From Odobenus rosmarus divergens (lineage: Eukaryota > Chordata > Mammalia > Carnivora > Odobenidae), in assembly GCF_000321225.1 (NCBI RefSeq), contig NW_004450566.1, positions 425,797 to 489,796 on the forward strand: a stretch of 64,000 nucleotides of DNA, given 5' to 3'. Made by a program: the position numbers and the translations under genes. This document shows, in pieces, positions 22,634-34,049 of the stretch. The number at the start of each line of letters is the position of its first letter. The stretch's first letter is position 1. The notes under the pieces are model-generated. The model did not search any database. It was not told where the DNA came from and saw only the letters and a program-made list of their open reading frames with translations.

Positions 22634-23131
22634 TTTTTATTTTGGTTATCTGACAAAGACTTTATCTATTTATTTATTGAGTATAGTTGACACACAATAT
22701 TACATTAGTTTCAGGTGTACAATTTAGTGGTTCTATAGGTTTATACATTACGCACCACAAGTGTAGCTACTGTCACTATACAACGCTAGTACAGTATCAT
22801 TAACTATATTCCTTATGCTGTGCCTTTTATTCATGTGACTTATTCATCCATAACTGGAAGCTTGTATCTCCCACTTTTCTTCCCCACCCATTCTGCCCAG
22901 CCCTCCCCCACCTCCCCACTGGCAGCCATCAATCTGTTCTCTGTATTTATAGGTCTCATTCTGCTTTTTATTTGTTTATTCATTTTTTTTAGATTCCCTA
23001 TATAAGTGAAATATGGTATTTGTCTTTTTCAGTCTGACTGACTTCACTTAGCATAATATCCTCTAGGTCCATCCATATTGTTGCAAATGGCACGATCTCA
23101 TCCTTTTTTATGGCTGAGTAATGTTAATCAA
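22634..23131 (-). mobile_element. L1 3' fragment (antisense)
   Basis: TTATTGAGTATAGTTGACACACAATATTACATTAGTTTCAGGTGTACAATTTAGTG through TGACTGACTTCACTTAGCATAATATCCTCTAGGTCCATCCATATTGTTGCAAATGGCA is the reverse complement of the L1 3' UTR and the end of ORF2. The coding part is too short and broken to translate. Confidence 0.9.
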
Positions 23132-23504
23132 GTAAGACGCCAAGGTTCTGAGGATTTTTGAGCTTGATACTATATGGAAGTAATTTTTCAACTGGAAACA
23201 GTAAAGAGATTATAGATTAATACAAAAGAAGATATACGTGTTGACAGTGGCACTTGCGACTGGGTATATTTTTCACTTTTCTGAGTGAAACTAAACTACC
23301 ATTTCTCAGGCACAGGGAGTGTCTTTTCCTTCCTCCTAAACCCCTTCTGATCAGGATTGCTCCATAACCCTGAATCCCATGGATTCTCAATAGTAAAAAT
23401 TAAATAGAAAGAGACTAGTGGCTACATTGGTAACAAGAATGCTATTAATATCTTAAAGTTATTTGGAACTCAGTGAAGTTATATTGTTTTGCAGAGATTA
23501 TTTT

Positions 23505-23700
23505 CAAGATTTTTTTTACGTGTTTCAGAGAGAATGGGAGCAAGCTTGGGGAGAGGGGCAGAGGGAGAGAGAAAGAATCTCAAGCAGACCACACTGAGCA
23601 TGGAGCTGGATGCAAGGCTTGATCCCAGGACCCTGAGATCGTGACCTGAGCTGAAATCAAGAGTCAGGTGCTTAACCGACTGAGCCACCCAGGTGTCCCC
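23505..23700 (-). mobile_element. SINEC (antisense)
   Basis: AGATTTTTTTTACG tail, AG-rich middle and GCTTAACCGACTGAGCCACCCAGGTGTCCCC head. Target duplication GCAGAGATTATTT (23491-23503) and GCAGAGATTCTTT (23701-23713). Confidence 0.95.
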
Positions 23701-23880
23701 GCAGAGATTCTTTAACAATGTGCCTTTAAGCTAGGGCTGCAGCGTCCAAACTTTTCTGACATAGAATTTTGTGGAAATTGTACTTAATTTGGAGGAATAT
23801 ACTATTACAATACTAAACAATTCGAGGGCACTTTTCATTTCCCAATATATTTGCCCTGTGGTAATGGAAAGTTGATCATA

Positions 23881-24090
23881 GGGATGCCTAGGTGGCTCAG
23901 TCGGTTAATTATCTGCCTTCGGCTCAGGTCATAATCCTAAGGTCCTGGGATCGAGTCGCATATCGGGCTCCTTGCTTGGCAGGGAGCCTGCTTCTTCCTC
24001 TGCCTGCTTCTTCTGCTTGTGCTCTCACTCTCTCTCGCTCTCTCTCTCTCTGACAAATAAATAAATAAAAATAAAATCTTAAAAAGAAAG
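23881..24090 (+). mobile_element. SINEC, first of a tandem pair
   Basis: GGGATGCCTAGGTGGCTCAGTCGG head, extended TC-rich middle with CTCTCTCGCTCTCTC, and AATAAATAAATAAAAATAAAATCTTAAAAAGAAAG tail. Preceded by AGTTGATCATA (23870-23880) and followed by AGTTGATCA (24091-24099). Confidence 0.95.
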
Positions 24091-24099
24091 AGTTGATCA

Positions 24100-24389
24100 G
24101 GATGCCTGGGTGGCTCAGTCGTTAAGCATCTGCCTTCGGCTCAGGTCATGGTCCCAGGGTCCTGGGATCGAGCCCCGCATCGGGCTCCCTGCTCTNNNNN
24201 NNNNNNNNNNNNNNNNNNNNNNNNNNNNNNNNNNNNNNNNNNNNNTCGTTAAGCATCTGCCTTCGGCTCAGGTCATGGTCCCAGGGTCCTGGGATCGAGC
24301 CCCGCATCGGGCTCCCTGCTCTGCGGGAAGCCTGCTTCTCGCTGTGTCTCTCTCTGTCAAATAAATAAAATCTTTAAAAAAAAAAAAAG
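24100..24389 (+). mobile_element. SINEC, second of the pair, disrupted by an assembly gap
   Basis: Head GGATGCCTGGGTGGCTCAGTC at 24100, gap at 24196-24245, then a second copy of the head-proximal 77 bp and the tail AATAAATAAAATCTTT plus A run. AGTTGATCATA at 24390-24400 repeats the target again. Collapsing the duplicated 77 bp and the gap gives one ordinary SINEC of about 163 bp. Confidence 0.9.
24196..24245. other. 50-N assembly gap
   Basis: Exactly 50 N. The 77 bp immediately upstream (24119-24195) is identical to the 77 bp immediately downstream (24246-24322), so the two contig ends appear to overlap. Confidence 0.97.
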
Positions 24390-24400
24390 AGTTGATCATA

Positions 24401-25252
24401 TATGTGAGTTGCATCTAATAAGTGAAGTTTTGTGGATAAGCAAAGTTTTGATTTTTATAATTGTGGAGATAGTGGAATGACATTTAATGCACCAACAGAT
24501 TTCTAAAGATAGATCCACATCGCCATCAACTTCCTTTTTTGGAGAGAAGAAAGGAATCCAATTTTAAGCCTCTGTCTCTTTAAAAAAAAATGCGAGGTGG
24601 TGAACTACGTGGCACTTTTGATTATATGTTGAAACTGCACTAAGTCCCTGAAATCCAAGAGAATATTGCACTCTGGTCCTTTGTGCAGAATACTCACATG
24701 AGTGCTCACAGGAACCAATCCAGAAGCAAATTGCTGCTGATGGTAACTGACAGCATGAATTACTGCACTCTCAGAGACTCTGCCAGCATCAACCCATATG
24801 ATCTCACTTTTGCTCATATGGCAAGCAGAATTTGTGCATGTGCTAGAACCAGCCTCCCAAGTTCAGGGAACAGCAAGGTCTCTCAGCAGTTGTTTGAAAA
24901 TAGCCAGCACCTTTAAAATGAATCACTGTGGCATCTCAGCAGCTCACCATTATAAAACCAGGGAAAATTTTTCTTTGCTGAGTTTCTGACCCTAATCATG
25001 TAAAGTCCCTTAGAAAAAGAGAAACTGACTCATCTGTTTATTCATCATATGAAAACCAGACAAGTCAATGAATATGGAAGACAATATCAATTTCTCTTCC
25101 ACAAGCTGACCTGCCTCTGTGTCTGCCACTCCCTATGGTCCATTTCGAGACATTCTGCTGCTGGTAATTGTCATGTTGATGACAACCTTTAGAAACCATC
25201 CTCTAATTTGGAATAAATAAGAATATTGAAAAAAGAATTATACTCTTTATTA
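24401..25252. other. No recognisable feature
   Basis: Unique sequence. Open frames on both strands at 24605-24989 overlap each other and show no similarity I recognise. Confidence 0.4.
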
Positions 25253-25266
25253 AAAATGCTCAATTA

Positions 25267-25458
25267 GGGGCGCCTGGGTGGTTCGGTTGGTTAAGCAGCC
25301 GACTCTTGGTTTTGGCTCAGGTTGTGATCTCAGGGTCATGAGATCTAGTCCCAAGTGGGGCTTGGTGCTCAGCACAGAGTCTGCTTGTCCCTCTCCCTTC
25401 CTTGCTGACCCCCCGCCCCTCTCTCTTTCTCTAAAATAAATAAAAATAAAATCTTTAA
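25267..25458 (+). mobile_element. SINEC, older subfamily
   Basis: GGGGCGCCTGGGTGGTTCGGTTGG head with the CCGACTCTTGGTTTTGGCTCAGG variant; tail AAATAAATAAAAATAAAATCTTT. Target duplication AAAATGCTCAATTA at 25253-25266 and 25459-25472, exact. Confidence 0.96.
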
Positions 25459-25472
25459 AAAATGCTCAATTA

Positions 25473-26599
25473 AACTAAAATATATATGACATAAAATGCT
25501 CTAAAAATGAATTTATATTTGTGTATACCAACAGAACTAAGATCACTAAAATATAATTCAAATATAAGAAGAGCTCATCCCAAATGTACATGTCTGGAAA
25601 GAAAAGCAGGAACTGAAAACATTCTTCCAAAGGATGAAATCATAGACCCAATTTTCACAACCCAAGATCAGTCTTGAGAGTACTTCTCTTATTTCAGACT
25701 CTTACAAAACTTACCTAAATAGTACCAAAATTATAGGGAGAAAAAAAAACTTATGGTTTAATGCCCTTGCCATCATTAGCAATATAATCTACCGTTTCTG
25801 GGAAAACAGACTTTCTGAGGTCTTGAACTCTGTTCTTGGCAGGTAAGAAGCCTCCCAGGTCATCTTTAAAGGCATATTTATTTTTAATGCTTAAGTCTAC
25901 ACATGTTTTCTGTTAATAAGTTGGAATCTTAAACAAGATTGTTATTCTCTCTATTTATTTACCTTAGAAAGTACTCAGTTCTTCTGAAACAATGGTCCCT
26001 TTGAAAATGGGTGGGAAATAGAATTTAAAATTGAATTAAAATAGAGGGGAAAATAGCCTTTCTTTCTTCAGTGCAAGTTTTTGCTTTCTCCAGAAGGAGT
26101 AATGGACTTCCGCCTGTACAGGATATTTCTTCTGAGTTAGCACTGCTCTCACGAAAAAGAGAGAATGGGAGAGCCTTGTCTATCATGGGGAGCACAGGGT
26201 CACTGAGGTACCCTGAAGGGATGGTTTTTAGATTGGACAGTCCTTCCTGTCTAGGGAAAGTTAAAGGTAGAAGATAGACAATCCCATCATGGTAATATGA
26301 GGTCATGCAACAGATAGTGGGCACACAGAGGAATGAGCACTTGCCTCTCAACACGGGTGTTCCACGGGCCTCTCCTGTTCAACAAATTCAAAACTCAGCC
26401 AATCACCTCTTGTTCCTCCTCCTGTATTTCTGATCTCAATGAAGGTCTCACTGTCCACCCAAGGAAGAATGCAGAGAAACTAGGGATTCACTCTTGCTAC
26501 TTTCCATCCCTTGTGTACTGCACCCAATCTATCACCAAGGCCTTTCACTTCTAACTCAGTTATCTCTTTCAAATTCTCAAATTCTCTTTCATGTCCTTC
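25473..26599. other. No recognisable feature
   Basis: Unique sequence, AT-rich to 26040 then more balanced. Opposed open frames at 26025-26354 and 26071-26277 lack recognisable similarity. Confidence 0.35.
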
Positions 26600-27085
26600 A
26601 TTCCCATTCTAAGTACTCATATCATCTCCTTTACAAATAAGTCTCCTAACTGCCTTAGTGTTGTTCTCTCTGATCTGATCTCTACAGTTTCTAAAAGATA
26701 CATCTGATCATCTCATTCTTCTGCTTAAAAGGATCCCTGTTGCCTTCAAGGAAAAAAAAAAAAGAAATCTGCACTCCTTTAAATGGCATATTTACCTCTC
26801 AATCAGCATTCTTTCTCCCCACCCTTGCTTCATCATATTTTCTGTTTTGAATGATCTCCCCTCCTTCTTTCTTCTGTCAAGTAATTTCTACATGCCTTTC
26901 AAATTTTGATTCAGCTGTTACCTCATCCAGGAAACCTTCCCTGACCCTCTTTCTGACCCTTATCACAAAATCTTCCCGAAGTACCCCTTTGGACCACTGT
27001 GTCACGCATGCATCTAGAGGGCAGGGGCGGTGTTTTCATTTAGCTGGCTTAACATTTAGCACAGTGCCTCGCAGGTGAATGGATG
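26600..27085 (+). repeat. L2 LINE 3' end (sense)
   Basis: TTCTGCTTAAAAGGATCCCTGTTGCC, TGCCTTTCAAATTTTGATTCAGCTGTTACCTCATCCAGGAAACCTTCCCTGACC and AGAGGGCAGGGGCGGTGTTTTCAT...TTAGCACAGTGCCTCGCAGGTGAATG are the L2 end-of-ORF and 3' UTR landmarks in the right order. This is one of the longest L2 pieces in the window. It is interrupted by an A11-like run at 26753. Confidence 0.88.
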
Positions 27086-27320
27086 CAGGGGGTTATCAGA
27101 GAAAGTCACACGGAGAAGGTGGAACTGAACTGAATCACTCTTGGGAGGGAAATAAAATGAAGTAGGGACTGATATTTGAGGCAGAAGGAGTAAAGTGCAG
27201 GAGCATGAGAGAGCTTGCCATGTATAGAGAACATTAAGTGGTTGAGAGCTGCTGGAAAATAGAAGGTGAGATAAAGAATTCTGTAGCATGAGCCATGTTC
27301 AGAGTTATAACACATTTGTT
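27086..27320. repeat. L2-associated old repeat, probable
   Basis: AGGCAGAAGGAGTAAAGTGCAGGAGCATGAGAGAGCTTGCCATG resembles the internal segment (AGTGCAAAGGCCCTGAG...GAGCTTGG) of the antisense ancient repeats at 22.2 and 37.0 kb. Confidence 0.4.
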
Positions 27321-29969
27321 ATAATCTGTGACCAGCTTAGAAAGGCTGGTCACAAATTATAAAGACCAGTTTGGAAAGGCTTTTTATTGCTTTTCTTGAA
27401 GCTTTAGGTATAGTTAAGAATGAGGTGTCCAAACAAGATTATACGAAGTAACATTCTTATACACTTATATTTAACAAATAAGCCCTTTTGACACAGAAAA
27501 CATACAATATACTTTAATTTTATTATTTATGCGAAATTATAGGATACAAATATGAAGATACATATATATGAATGAATATTTGTTCATAGCAGGCTATATG
27601 AGGTACAATCAGCCATGGGACACGTGTCTAACATAGTGAGATAAATGTCTTGGGTTAATATTGTGGCATATCTCTGGGATGATATAGAGCCTCCTTGGGT
27701 GGTAATATCAGAGGTCTAACTTTGCAAATACGAGCTGGGAGCCAAATATGAGCTGGGAGGCCTTTCACAACTCTCAGTCCCTTATCTCTTTCTTATCTGC
27801 CCTGCATGTAGAAAACTTCAGTGGGAAGATCATGCTGGAAGCATTTACTCCAGTGAGCTTTCTCTGCTTATTTCCATTTTTTTCTCCTTTTTAACTACTT
27901 AGAAAATGACAAAACAAAAGAAAGTTAAAATGAAAAAAGGAAAAATTTTTGAAAAATTAAAATAGAAAAGGAAGAGCACGTTAAAGAAAATGTTTGGAAA
28001 AAATTAAAATTGCTGGGGTGAAGAATATTTTAGAAAGAAATAAAATAAGGCATTTTCACATTTCAAGTAAAATAGGCCACAAGCTCAATGGAAATATTTA
28101 ATTACTGTAGTTGAAGAAAATTTTCAGTGTAATTTTCTTCATGCAAACAGTGGATGCAGGAATAAGTAAGTCCAGCTTGGATCAACAGATCCCCCTGACC
28201 TTGCTGGAAAGTTCAGCTATCCATCCTCCAGGGTACTGGAAAAGTCCAAGCTGCATCTAGAACCAAAACGCCAAACAGATGATCCGTTTAATCAAGATAA
28301 TTGTTCTATATGCTAATATATGTCTATATACAAAGTTGTGACTGAATATCCTGCTTTCCTTTGTCTTTTTCTTATACCCTTCTTGTAGTTTTCTCTTCTT
28401 GCCATCAGGTAAGAATGCATGGGTGTCTCAGAATATTCGCAACAGGAAACATGCTTACAGTGCTTACATTGCTCATAAAATGAGCAAGCTGTTATTTCTT
28501 CATTCCCTGATAGAGTCTCTTAAAATCTTCGTTTGGGCTGAAATTTTCCAGATTATGTTTGGGCCTTGGTTCAATGTTGTTAGAAAAGTGCAAAGTTGAT
28601 ATATCAGTATTTTTCTCCCCCTGGAGTTGGTGCAAAAGTTTTTCTTCCTGGGGTATGGCCAAATCCTGATGAGTTTCCAGATTCTGTGCATCAAGGCCTA
28701 CCTTTGACTTTTGCCTCCTTCCTGGGGCTGCTGTTCCCTTCTGAGGTGACTTGAGACACGTGGCATCAAATGGTCTTGAAGAGTCACGGTCAAGCTCACA
28801 AGGAGGTTATCAAGACTTGCAAACCACTGTTTGCAGCTTTTCCTCATTTCTCTGTGCATAACTGTGTTTCAGGCCTTTGTTTCTCAGCTGGAGATAAAGG
28901 GGGTGGGGGGCAGATGGCTAAAACATCACTGGTGACTTGACGGTAGAAGCCAGGGTAGGAAGAACCCGGCTTCCCTAACTCTTATCCTGTGTTTTTATTT
29001 TTCTCAATAGTTTGGTCTTAGTTGTAGCTTCACTAGGAGAATAGGGGAAAATACCATTTTATACCTTAAGTGACTTTACATACAAATAATTGAAAAAAAA
29101 AAGCCAAACTTGTAATATTTTGTTATAGTTTGTTGTATAAATATGCAGACATTAAAATAGACAAGCTAGAGGCTATTATAACATTCCTTTTTTTGTTGTA
29201 TAAACATACCAAAAAAGATTAGAAGTACTCATTTCATTTGTTGTTTTTTAAACAATTGGAAAACCTCAGTGACATCAGTTTTCAAAACATTTTTCTTATT
29301 TCTATAAAATGAAGGAAGAAGATAATAAGAGCTGTGTTAACTTCTTATTTATATGCATAACATTAAAACAAGTTTTCATTCTTAAATAAATGCCTTTTAT
29401 ATTTAGTATCCATCTTTAACTTCCTCAGCGGGGTTCTTAATATTCTTGGTAAAACTTTGTGAGTTCTCTGTTCTCTTTCTGTTGTGTACTTCCGTATCTT
29501 ATGCCCTGGCAAACGGCCCTCTGGGTGAGAAGTTCCATCCACAATTCCTAGGGTGTCTCCTAGTTAGCCTGTTAGTAGTCTATAGAGCACTACTGAGAAG
29601 GCATCTGGTAATTTGAACTGGAGACTCTTGGCTAGTCAAGAAGTCCTCTTTTGAGCTTGGGAGCAGGGTCTGGGGCCAGGTGTGGGCTTCACCTCCAGAA
29701 CCCTCCTTCAGGCTGGGGTAAGGTAGGGAGGAAAGCAGTAGCAGTATTCTGCACAGTCTCACCTAGGATTTACTTACAGCTGGGTCTAGAGGAAGGCCTT
29801 TAATCATGGGGTCCATTTTGGGAACGGATGGATTGATTTTAAATCAAGGGTAGGCGAAGTTTTGAACACATCCAAATAATGGTGTTATAGGTCAGATTTT
29901 TACCATATAAATATTGGACATAATGTGTGCTTTACAAAGGTTGGTGGAAAATTCAAATGCAATATTGTA
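27321..29969. other. No gene recognised
   Basis: About 2.6 kb without a named element. 27330-27375 has a near-repeat (GACCAGCTTAGAAAGGCTGGTCACAAATTATAAAGACCAGTTTGGAAAGGC) that could fold as a hairpin at GACCAGC...GCTGGTC. 27900-28060 is A-rich. 28150-28900 is GC-richer and might be an unrecognised LTR. Confidence 0.3.
27331..27351. repeat. Short inverted repeat (hairpin)
   Basis: GACCAGC and GCTGGTC separated by 7 bases (TTAGAAA), then a partial direct repeat of the same unit. Role unknown. Confidence 0.5.
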
Positions 29970-30060
29970 TTAATTTACTTATTCAACTATTTATTGAGTA
30001 TATTCTATAAGCCAGGTGCTATGATATGATATGCTGATAGTCATAAATACAGTACAGTCT
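29970..30060 (-). repeat. L2-type fragment (antisense)
   Basis: TTACTTATTCAACTATTTATTGAGTATATTCTATAAGCCAGGTGCTATG is the diverged reverse complement of the L2 3' terminus. Confidence 0.6.
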
Positions 30061-30529
30061 TCATCCTAATACGGTCTGTTTTAAAAATATGATGTCTCTG
30101 GATGTATAATATTAATTATAACAAGAGAGTACCTATTTTAAAACTAATTCCTGTTTTTGCTTTGAGGAAACAAAAATTATATGTAGTAGGTGATTAGCTA
30201 ATTACCATTTCCCTGTACTTTAATAGAACAAAAATATTTATAACAATTATTTAATAATTTAAATAATTTAAAAATTAATTAAAATAGTTTGAAAAGAAAT
30301 ATTTTGTATTTTGGTAGCCAATATGTGTACATTTTGTCCAAGTAGAAAAAAATCTCAGTAAAACTAGGTCCCTTTTAAAGTTATTTGGAATTTATTTCAG
30401 AAAAACTGGTAATTCTAGATCTATTGCCAATAACTGAATTAAACATTACTTTTTATTTCTTTATTATCTTTGATTTTTTTCTGTCTCCCCATTTTTCTTT
30501 CAGCATAGTATCCAGAAGAAAGAGTTTCT
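30061..30529. other. AT-rich, no recognisable feature
   Basis: Very AT-rich, with repeated AATAATTTAAATAATTTAAAAATTAATTAAAATAG around 30250-30290. Confidence 0.4.
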
Positions 30530-30700
30530 AGACCTGCATTCAAAAAGTTGGCTTAAGTCCAGTCTTTCCTCTTCATGGTTGCATAACCTTGGGAAGTCAC
30601 ATTTACTGTATCTTGGCCTAGTTTCTTCATCTGTAAAATGATAGGATTATATTGAATAATAGGCGAGATCCCTTCCAATTTTAACATTCTCTGGTTTTTT
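30530..30700 (-). repeat. MIR SINE (antisense)
   Basis: GGTTGCATAACCTTGGGAAGTCACATTTACTGTATCTTGGCCTAGTTTCTTCATCTGTAAAATGATAGGATTATATTGAATAATAGGCGAGATCCCTTCCA is a good antisense MIR. Confidence 0.88.
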
Positions 30701-30778
30701 AATCTTCCGGATTTGAGGGTAAAATGTAGATGCAGGGACATGAACACATGTTGAGAAATGCTATTAAAAATAGAAGCA

Positions 30779-30963
30779 GGGCGCCTGGGTGGCTCAGTCC
30801 GTTAAAAACGACTGCCTTCGGCTCAGGTCATGATCCTGGAGTCCCGGGATCGAGTCCCGCATCGGGCTCCCTGCTTGGCGGGGAGTCTGCTTCTCCCTCT
30901 GACCCTACCCCCTCTCATGTGCGCGCTCTCGCTCTCTCTCTCTCTCATTAAAAAGAAAAAAAA
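30779..30963 (+). mobile_element. SINEC, CTGGAGTCCCGGGATCGAGTC subfamily
   Basis: GGGCGCCTGGGTGGCTCAGTCCG head with the TCATGATCCTGGAGTCCCGGGATCG diagnostic and several retained CpGs (GCGCGCTCTCGC). Target duplication AAAAATAGAAGCA at 30766-30778 and 30964-30976, exact. It looks young. Confidence 0.96.
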
Positions 30964-31299
30964 AAAAATAGAAGCAACCCAGAAGTTTGGATTTAGTTGG
31001 AGTTACGAATGAGTTCTGGTTTGCTTACAGTACAACACTGACTTCTGTACTTGTTACACATTACCAATTCATATCTTCCAAGGAAAATGCACATGTGTGG
31101 GTAAACAAGGCATTTGGGATGATTGTAGCATTTACTCAGCAGAAATTCAGAGCCACTTCAAACTAGAGATAGTGGCATTGTCTTTGGCCAGGGCAGGTAC
31201 AGCTCAGATAACATCACGGGCAGATTATGTACCAAGGTGCAGCTGTATAACAGCACTAGCTGGAAGGCATCCTGTTGACTCAAGGCCCAGGATCCCTGC

Positions 31300-31545
31300 T
31301 CACTTCTGACAGTTCCTTACTTAGACTTTCCTGATCCCTTCCTAAACTGGAAGGCCTCTCTTCCTCCTTTATGTTCCAATTCACTTGCGTTTGGTCTTAT
31401 ATTACAATTAGTTGCATGCAACTCTCACACTCCGTGGTTCCTAAACTCCCTGAGAGAACCCAGTTTGTCTGGTTTACATGTGTATTTCCCATGGTGCCTG
31501 GCACAAAGTAGGCGCTCATTTTTGTTGAAATAAATATTTCAACTC
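31300..31545 (+). repeat. L2 LINE 3' end (sense)
   Basis: TTAGACTTTCCTGATCCC, then CCTAAACTCCCTGAGAGAACCCAGTTTGTCTGGTTTACATGTGTATTTCCCATGGTGCCTGGCACAAAGTAGGCGCTCATTTTTGTTGAA, the canonical L2 terminus. Confidence 0.9.
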
Positions 31546-32730
31546 AGCAGCTGGGACTACTGAAGTCAAAAACAACTGCAAGAGAATCGTGTTTTATATT
31601 CTTAAGTTCTAACCCAAGGGCAGAGCTTAATAGAGGTACTGAAACCCGAGCTTGATAGTGGCAGAATGGCATCCAATGAAAAGTCTCATTTCTACCTAGG
31701 TATGGGAATCTTGGCAGCTCGGTCAAGCTGAAAACAGTCTCGCCTGGGGTTTTGGAAGGAGGCTCAAATGCCTTTGTAGTTACCCAAGGGATGACGTTCA
31801 TCTTAGGTCAGCCCAGTCAGTGGTCCACTCTCCCACCTGGGGCTGTCTGCGTTCTTCCATAGAGCCTGGCCGTGGATCATACCGTTTCATCACACGATTC
31901 ATTACTTGCTGTCTATATAGGCCTAAGGCTTTATGTTGCACAAAAAAGTGCTAGCCTGAATAGAGAATGAGACACTAAAAAAAAAAAAAATCTACTATAG
32001 AGATTCAGTGGCAAAACACACTGTTCTCTCTTTTGCAAATCTCATTCTTCTCAGTTAAAATCACTTTTAACTTTCTTAATGTTTTCTTCTATAAATGTAG
32101 TAATATGTGTATTACTATATTTAGTTATGGTGAATATAATCTATTAACTTATTTCTCGATTAATCAATTTTAATTATTATTGATGATTTTCTGCTGTGAA
32201 TGTTGTAGATTTAATTTATTGAAACAGTTCTCAACTTTTCTTCCATTATTTCTCCCAATATTTGGTATTGTATTATTACTTTCAGGTTTTCTGTTGTAAC
32301 TTTTTTCACCTACAATAATAGTATGTTTTATTTCTTATTCCCTCAACTTTAAGTTTGTCTATTGAATCAATATTATATAAGATGGTGAAAATATTCAGGG
32401 GCCCTTTCAATGTTATGGCTTGTGCCTTTCTGCATTTTATTCCTTTTTTTTTTTAATTTACTTTCCTTTATTTTCTTTGTTCTCCTTCTGGACCCCCAAT
32501 GGGTTGAACATTGAACTTTGTGGATTGATACTTTGTGACTCTTACATTCTCTGTCATGTGTTTCTTCTTTGTATTTTTTCATTCTATGTTATGATATTTT
32601 AAAAATTTTGCTGCTCTTTTATGAATTTTTGAGTTTTGCATTTAAAAAAATTTTAAGAGCTGGTTCTTACTGTGATCTATCCCATTTTTATAGATTCTTG
32701 TTCTTGTTTTTAAGGTTACAACATCATTTA
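31546..32730. other. No gene recognised
   Basis: 31546-31980 is balanced unique sequence. 32040-32730 is T-rich on the plus strand and could be a decayed retroelement, but no conserved landmark was found. Confidence 0.35.
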
Positions 32731-32749
32731 AAAACTCCTGAGGATTTTT

Positions 32750-32940
32750 GGGGTGCCTGAGTGGCTCAGTTGATTAAGCTTTGGACTCTTGATTTTGGCT
32801 CAGGTCATGATCTCAGGGTCATGGGATCAAGCCCTGCGTCAGGCTCCGCACTTGGTGCGGAAGTCTGCTTTAGATTCTCTCTTTCCCTCTGCCCCCCCAC
32901 CCTCTCTCCCTAAAATGAATAAACACATCTTAAAAAAAAA
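32750..32940 (+). mobile_element. SINEC, older subfamily
   Basis: GGGGTGCCTGAGTGGCTCAGTTG head, GGACTCTTGATTTTGGCTCAGG variant, tail AAAATGAATAAACACATCTTAAAA. Degenerate target duplication AAAACTCCTGAGGATT (32731-32746) and AAAACTTCTGAGTATT (ends near 32955). Confidence 0.95.
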
Positions 32941-33053
32941 AAACTTCTGAGTATTCTAATTAGAATTTAAAAAAACCGGATTTCTTCATTTTCTTGCACT
33001 TCCACTATATTCTACTGAAGTCTACAGCTGATTTTATCTTGATCTTCCTCTTT

Positions 33054-33249
33054 TTTTTTAAAGATTTTATTTATTTATTTGAGAGAGAGAGAGAGTGAGA
33101 GATAGAGAGCACGAGAGGGAAGAGGGTAAGAGGGAGAAGCAGATTCCCTGCTGAGCAGGGAGCCCAATGTGGGACTCGATCCCGGGACTCCAGGATCATG
33201 ACCTGAGCCAAAGGTAGTCGCTTAACCAACTAAGCCACCCAGGTGCCCT
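33054..33249 (-). mobile_element. SINEC, CTGGAGTCCCGGGATCGAGTC subfamily (antisense)
   Basis: TTTAAAGATTTTATTTATTTATTTGAGAGAG...CCCGGGACTCCAGGATCATGACCTGAGCC...CCACCCAGGTGCCCT. Target duplication CTTGATCTTCCTCTTT (33038-33053) and CTTGATCTTCTTCTTT (33250-33265), one mismatch. Confidence 0.96.
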
Positions 33250-33265
33250 CTTGATCTTCTTCTTT

Positions 33266-33619
33266 AATGCTGTTAGTCTTCCTCATCTGTCTGGTAGTCC
33301 TGACTTATTCTTATTTAGGCTTATTCTTACTCTGTTTAGGTTGATTATTCCAGGTTAGGGTTGCAGGTTTTCTTGGCAGTTTCTTTCCCTAAGACGTCTA
33401 GTCCCTGAATTAAAGGCTCTTTGTATGTAGGTGGAGCTTATTATCTGGAGGATTTGCCTAAGGGTGAGTGGGTAAGGTAAACCAGAGCTCACACTAGCAG
33501 CCTGTACTTTTCCCAGGAAGCTTACTCAATTCCTTTAGGTGCCTGCGCTGTTTTTATCTTGGAGGAACGAACACTGGATTTCCATTTATTCTGCATGCAG
33601 AGATCCTGGTGTGTGTTAC
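33266..33619. other. No recognisable feature
   Basis: Unique sequence; internal near-repeats CTTATTCTTATTTAGGCTTATTCTTACTCTGTTTAGGTTGATTATTCC at about 33305-33350. Confidence 0.4.
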
Positions 33620-33642
33620 GTGCGCGCGCGCGCGTGCGTGCA

Positions 33643-33687
<45 letters not shown>
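33620..33687. repeat. Compound (CG)n-(TG)n-(AG)n microsatellite
   Basis: A GC-alternating block (TGCGCGCGCGCGCGTGCGTGC) is followed by (TG)n then (AG)n, 68 bp in all. The alternating purine-pyrimidine half is of the type that can adopt Z-DNA; that is inferred from sequence only. Confidence 0.95.
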
Positions 33688-34049
33688 ACTAATGCAGCTA
33701 TTTTATTGAAGGACTTTCAGTAAGCCCCCTATTTCTACTGTCCCCCAGTATACCTGCTCAGTCTGAGCTAGAAGCCTTTCCAAAGTCCCATTGAAGTTAG
33801 GCTCTGCCCTTCACTGTGGCCCCCTTCTGTTCTATGCTGCAGCCTCCTGTGCTCCATTTCACTTATCCATAGGATTTTGTCTGCTTTCTACGTAGGAATT
33901 TGTTGATCTAAGTTTAAAAAAATGAGTAAAAAAAAAAACAAAAGCCCAAACCTAACCAAGATTCAAATTTCATCTCCAGAGACTGAATTCTTAAACTTTA
34001 TGCTATATTGCTTCTTATAATCATGCTATCAAAAAAAAAATAAACCTCC

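Noticed and set aside
24119..24322. Genuine tandem duplication of a SINE segment
   Set aside because: The two 77-bp copies are identical and lie exactly at both edges of a 50-N gap, so unmerged contig ends are the simpler explanation.
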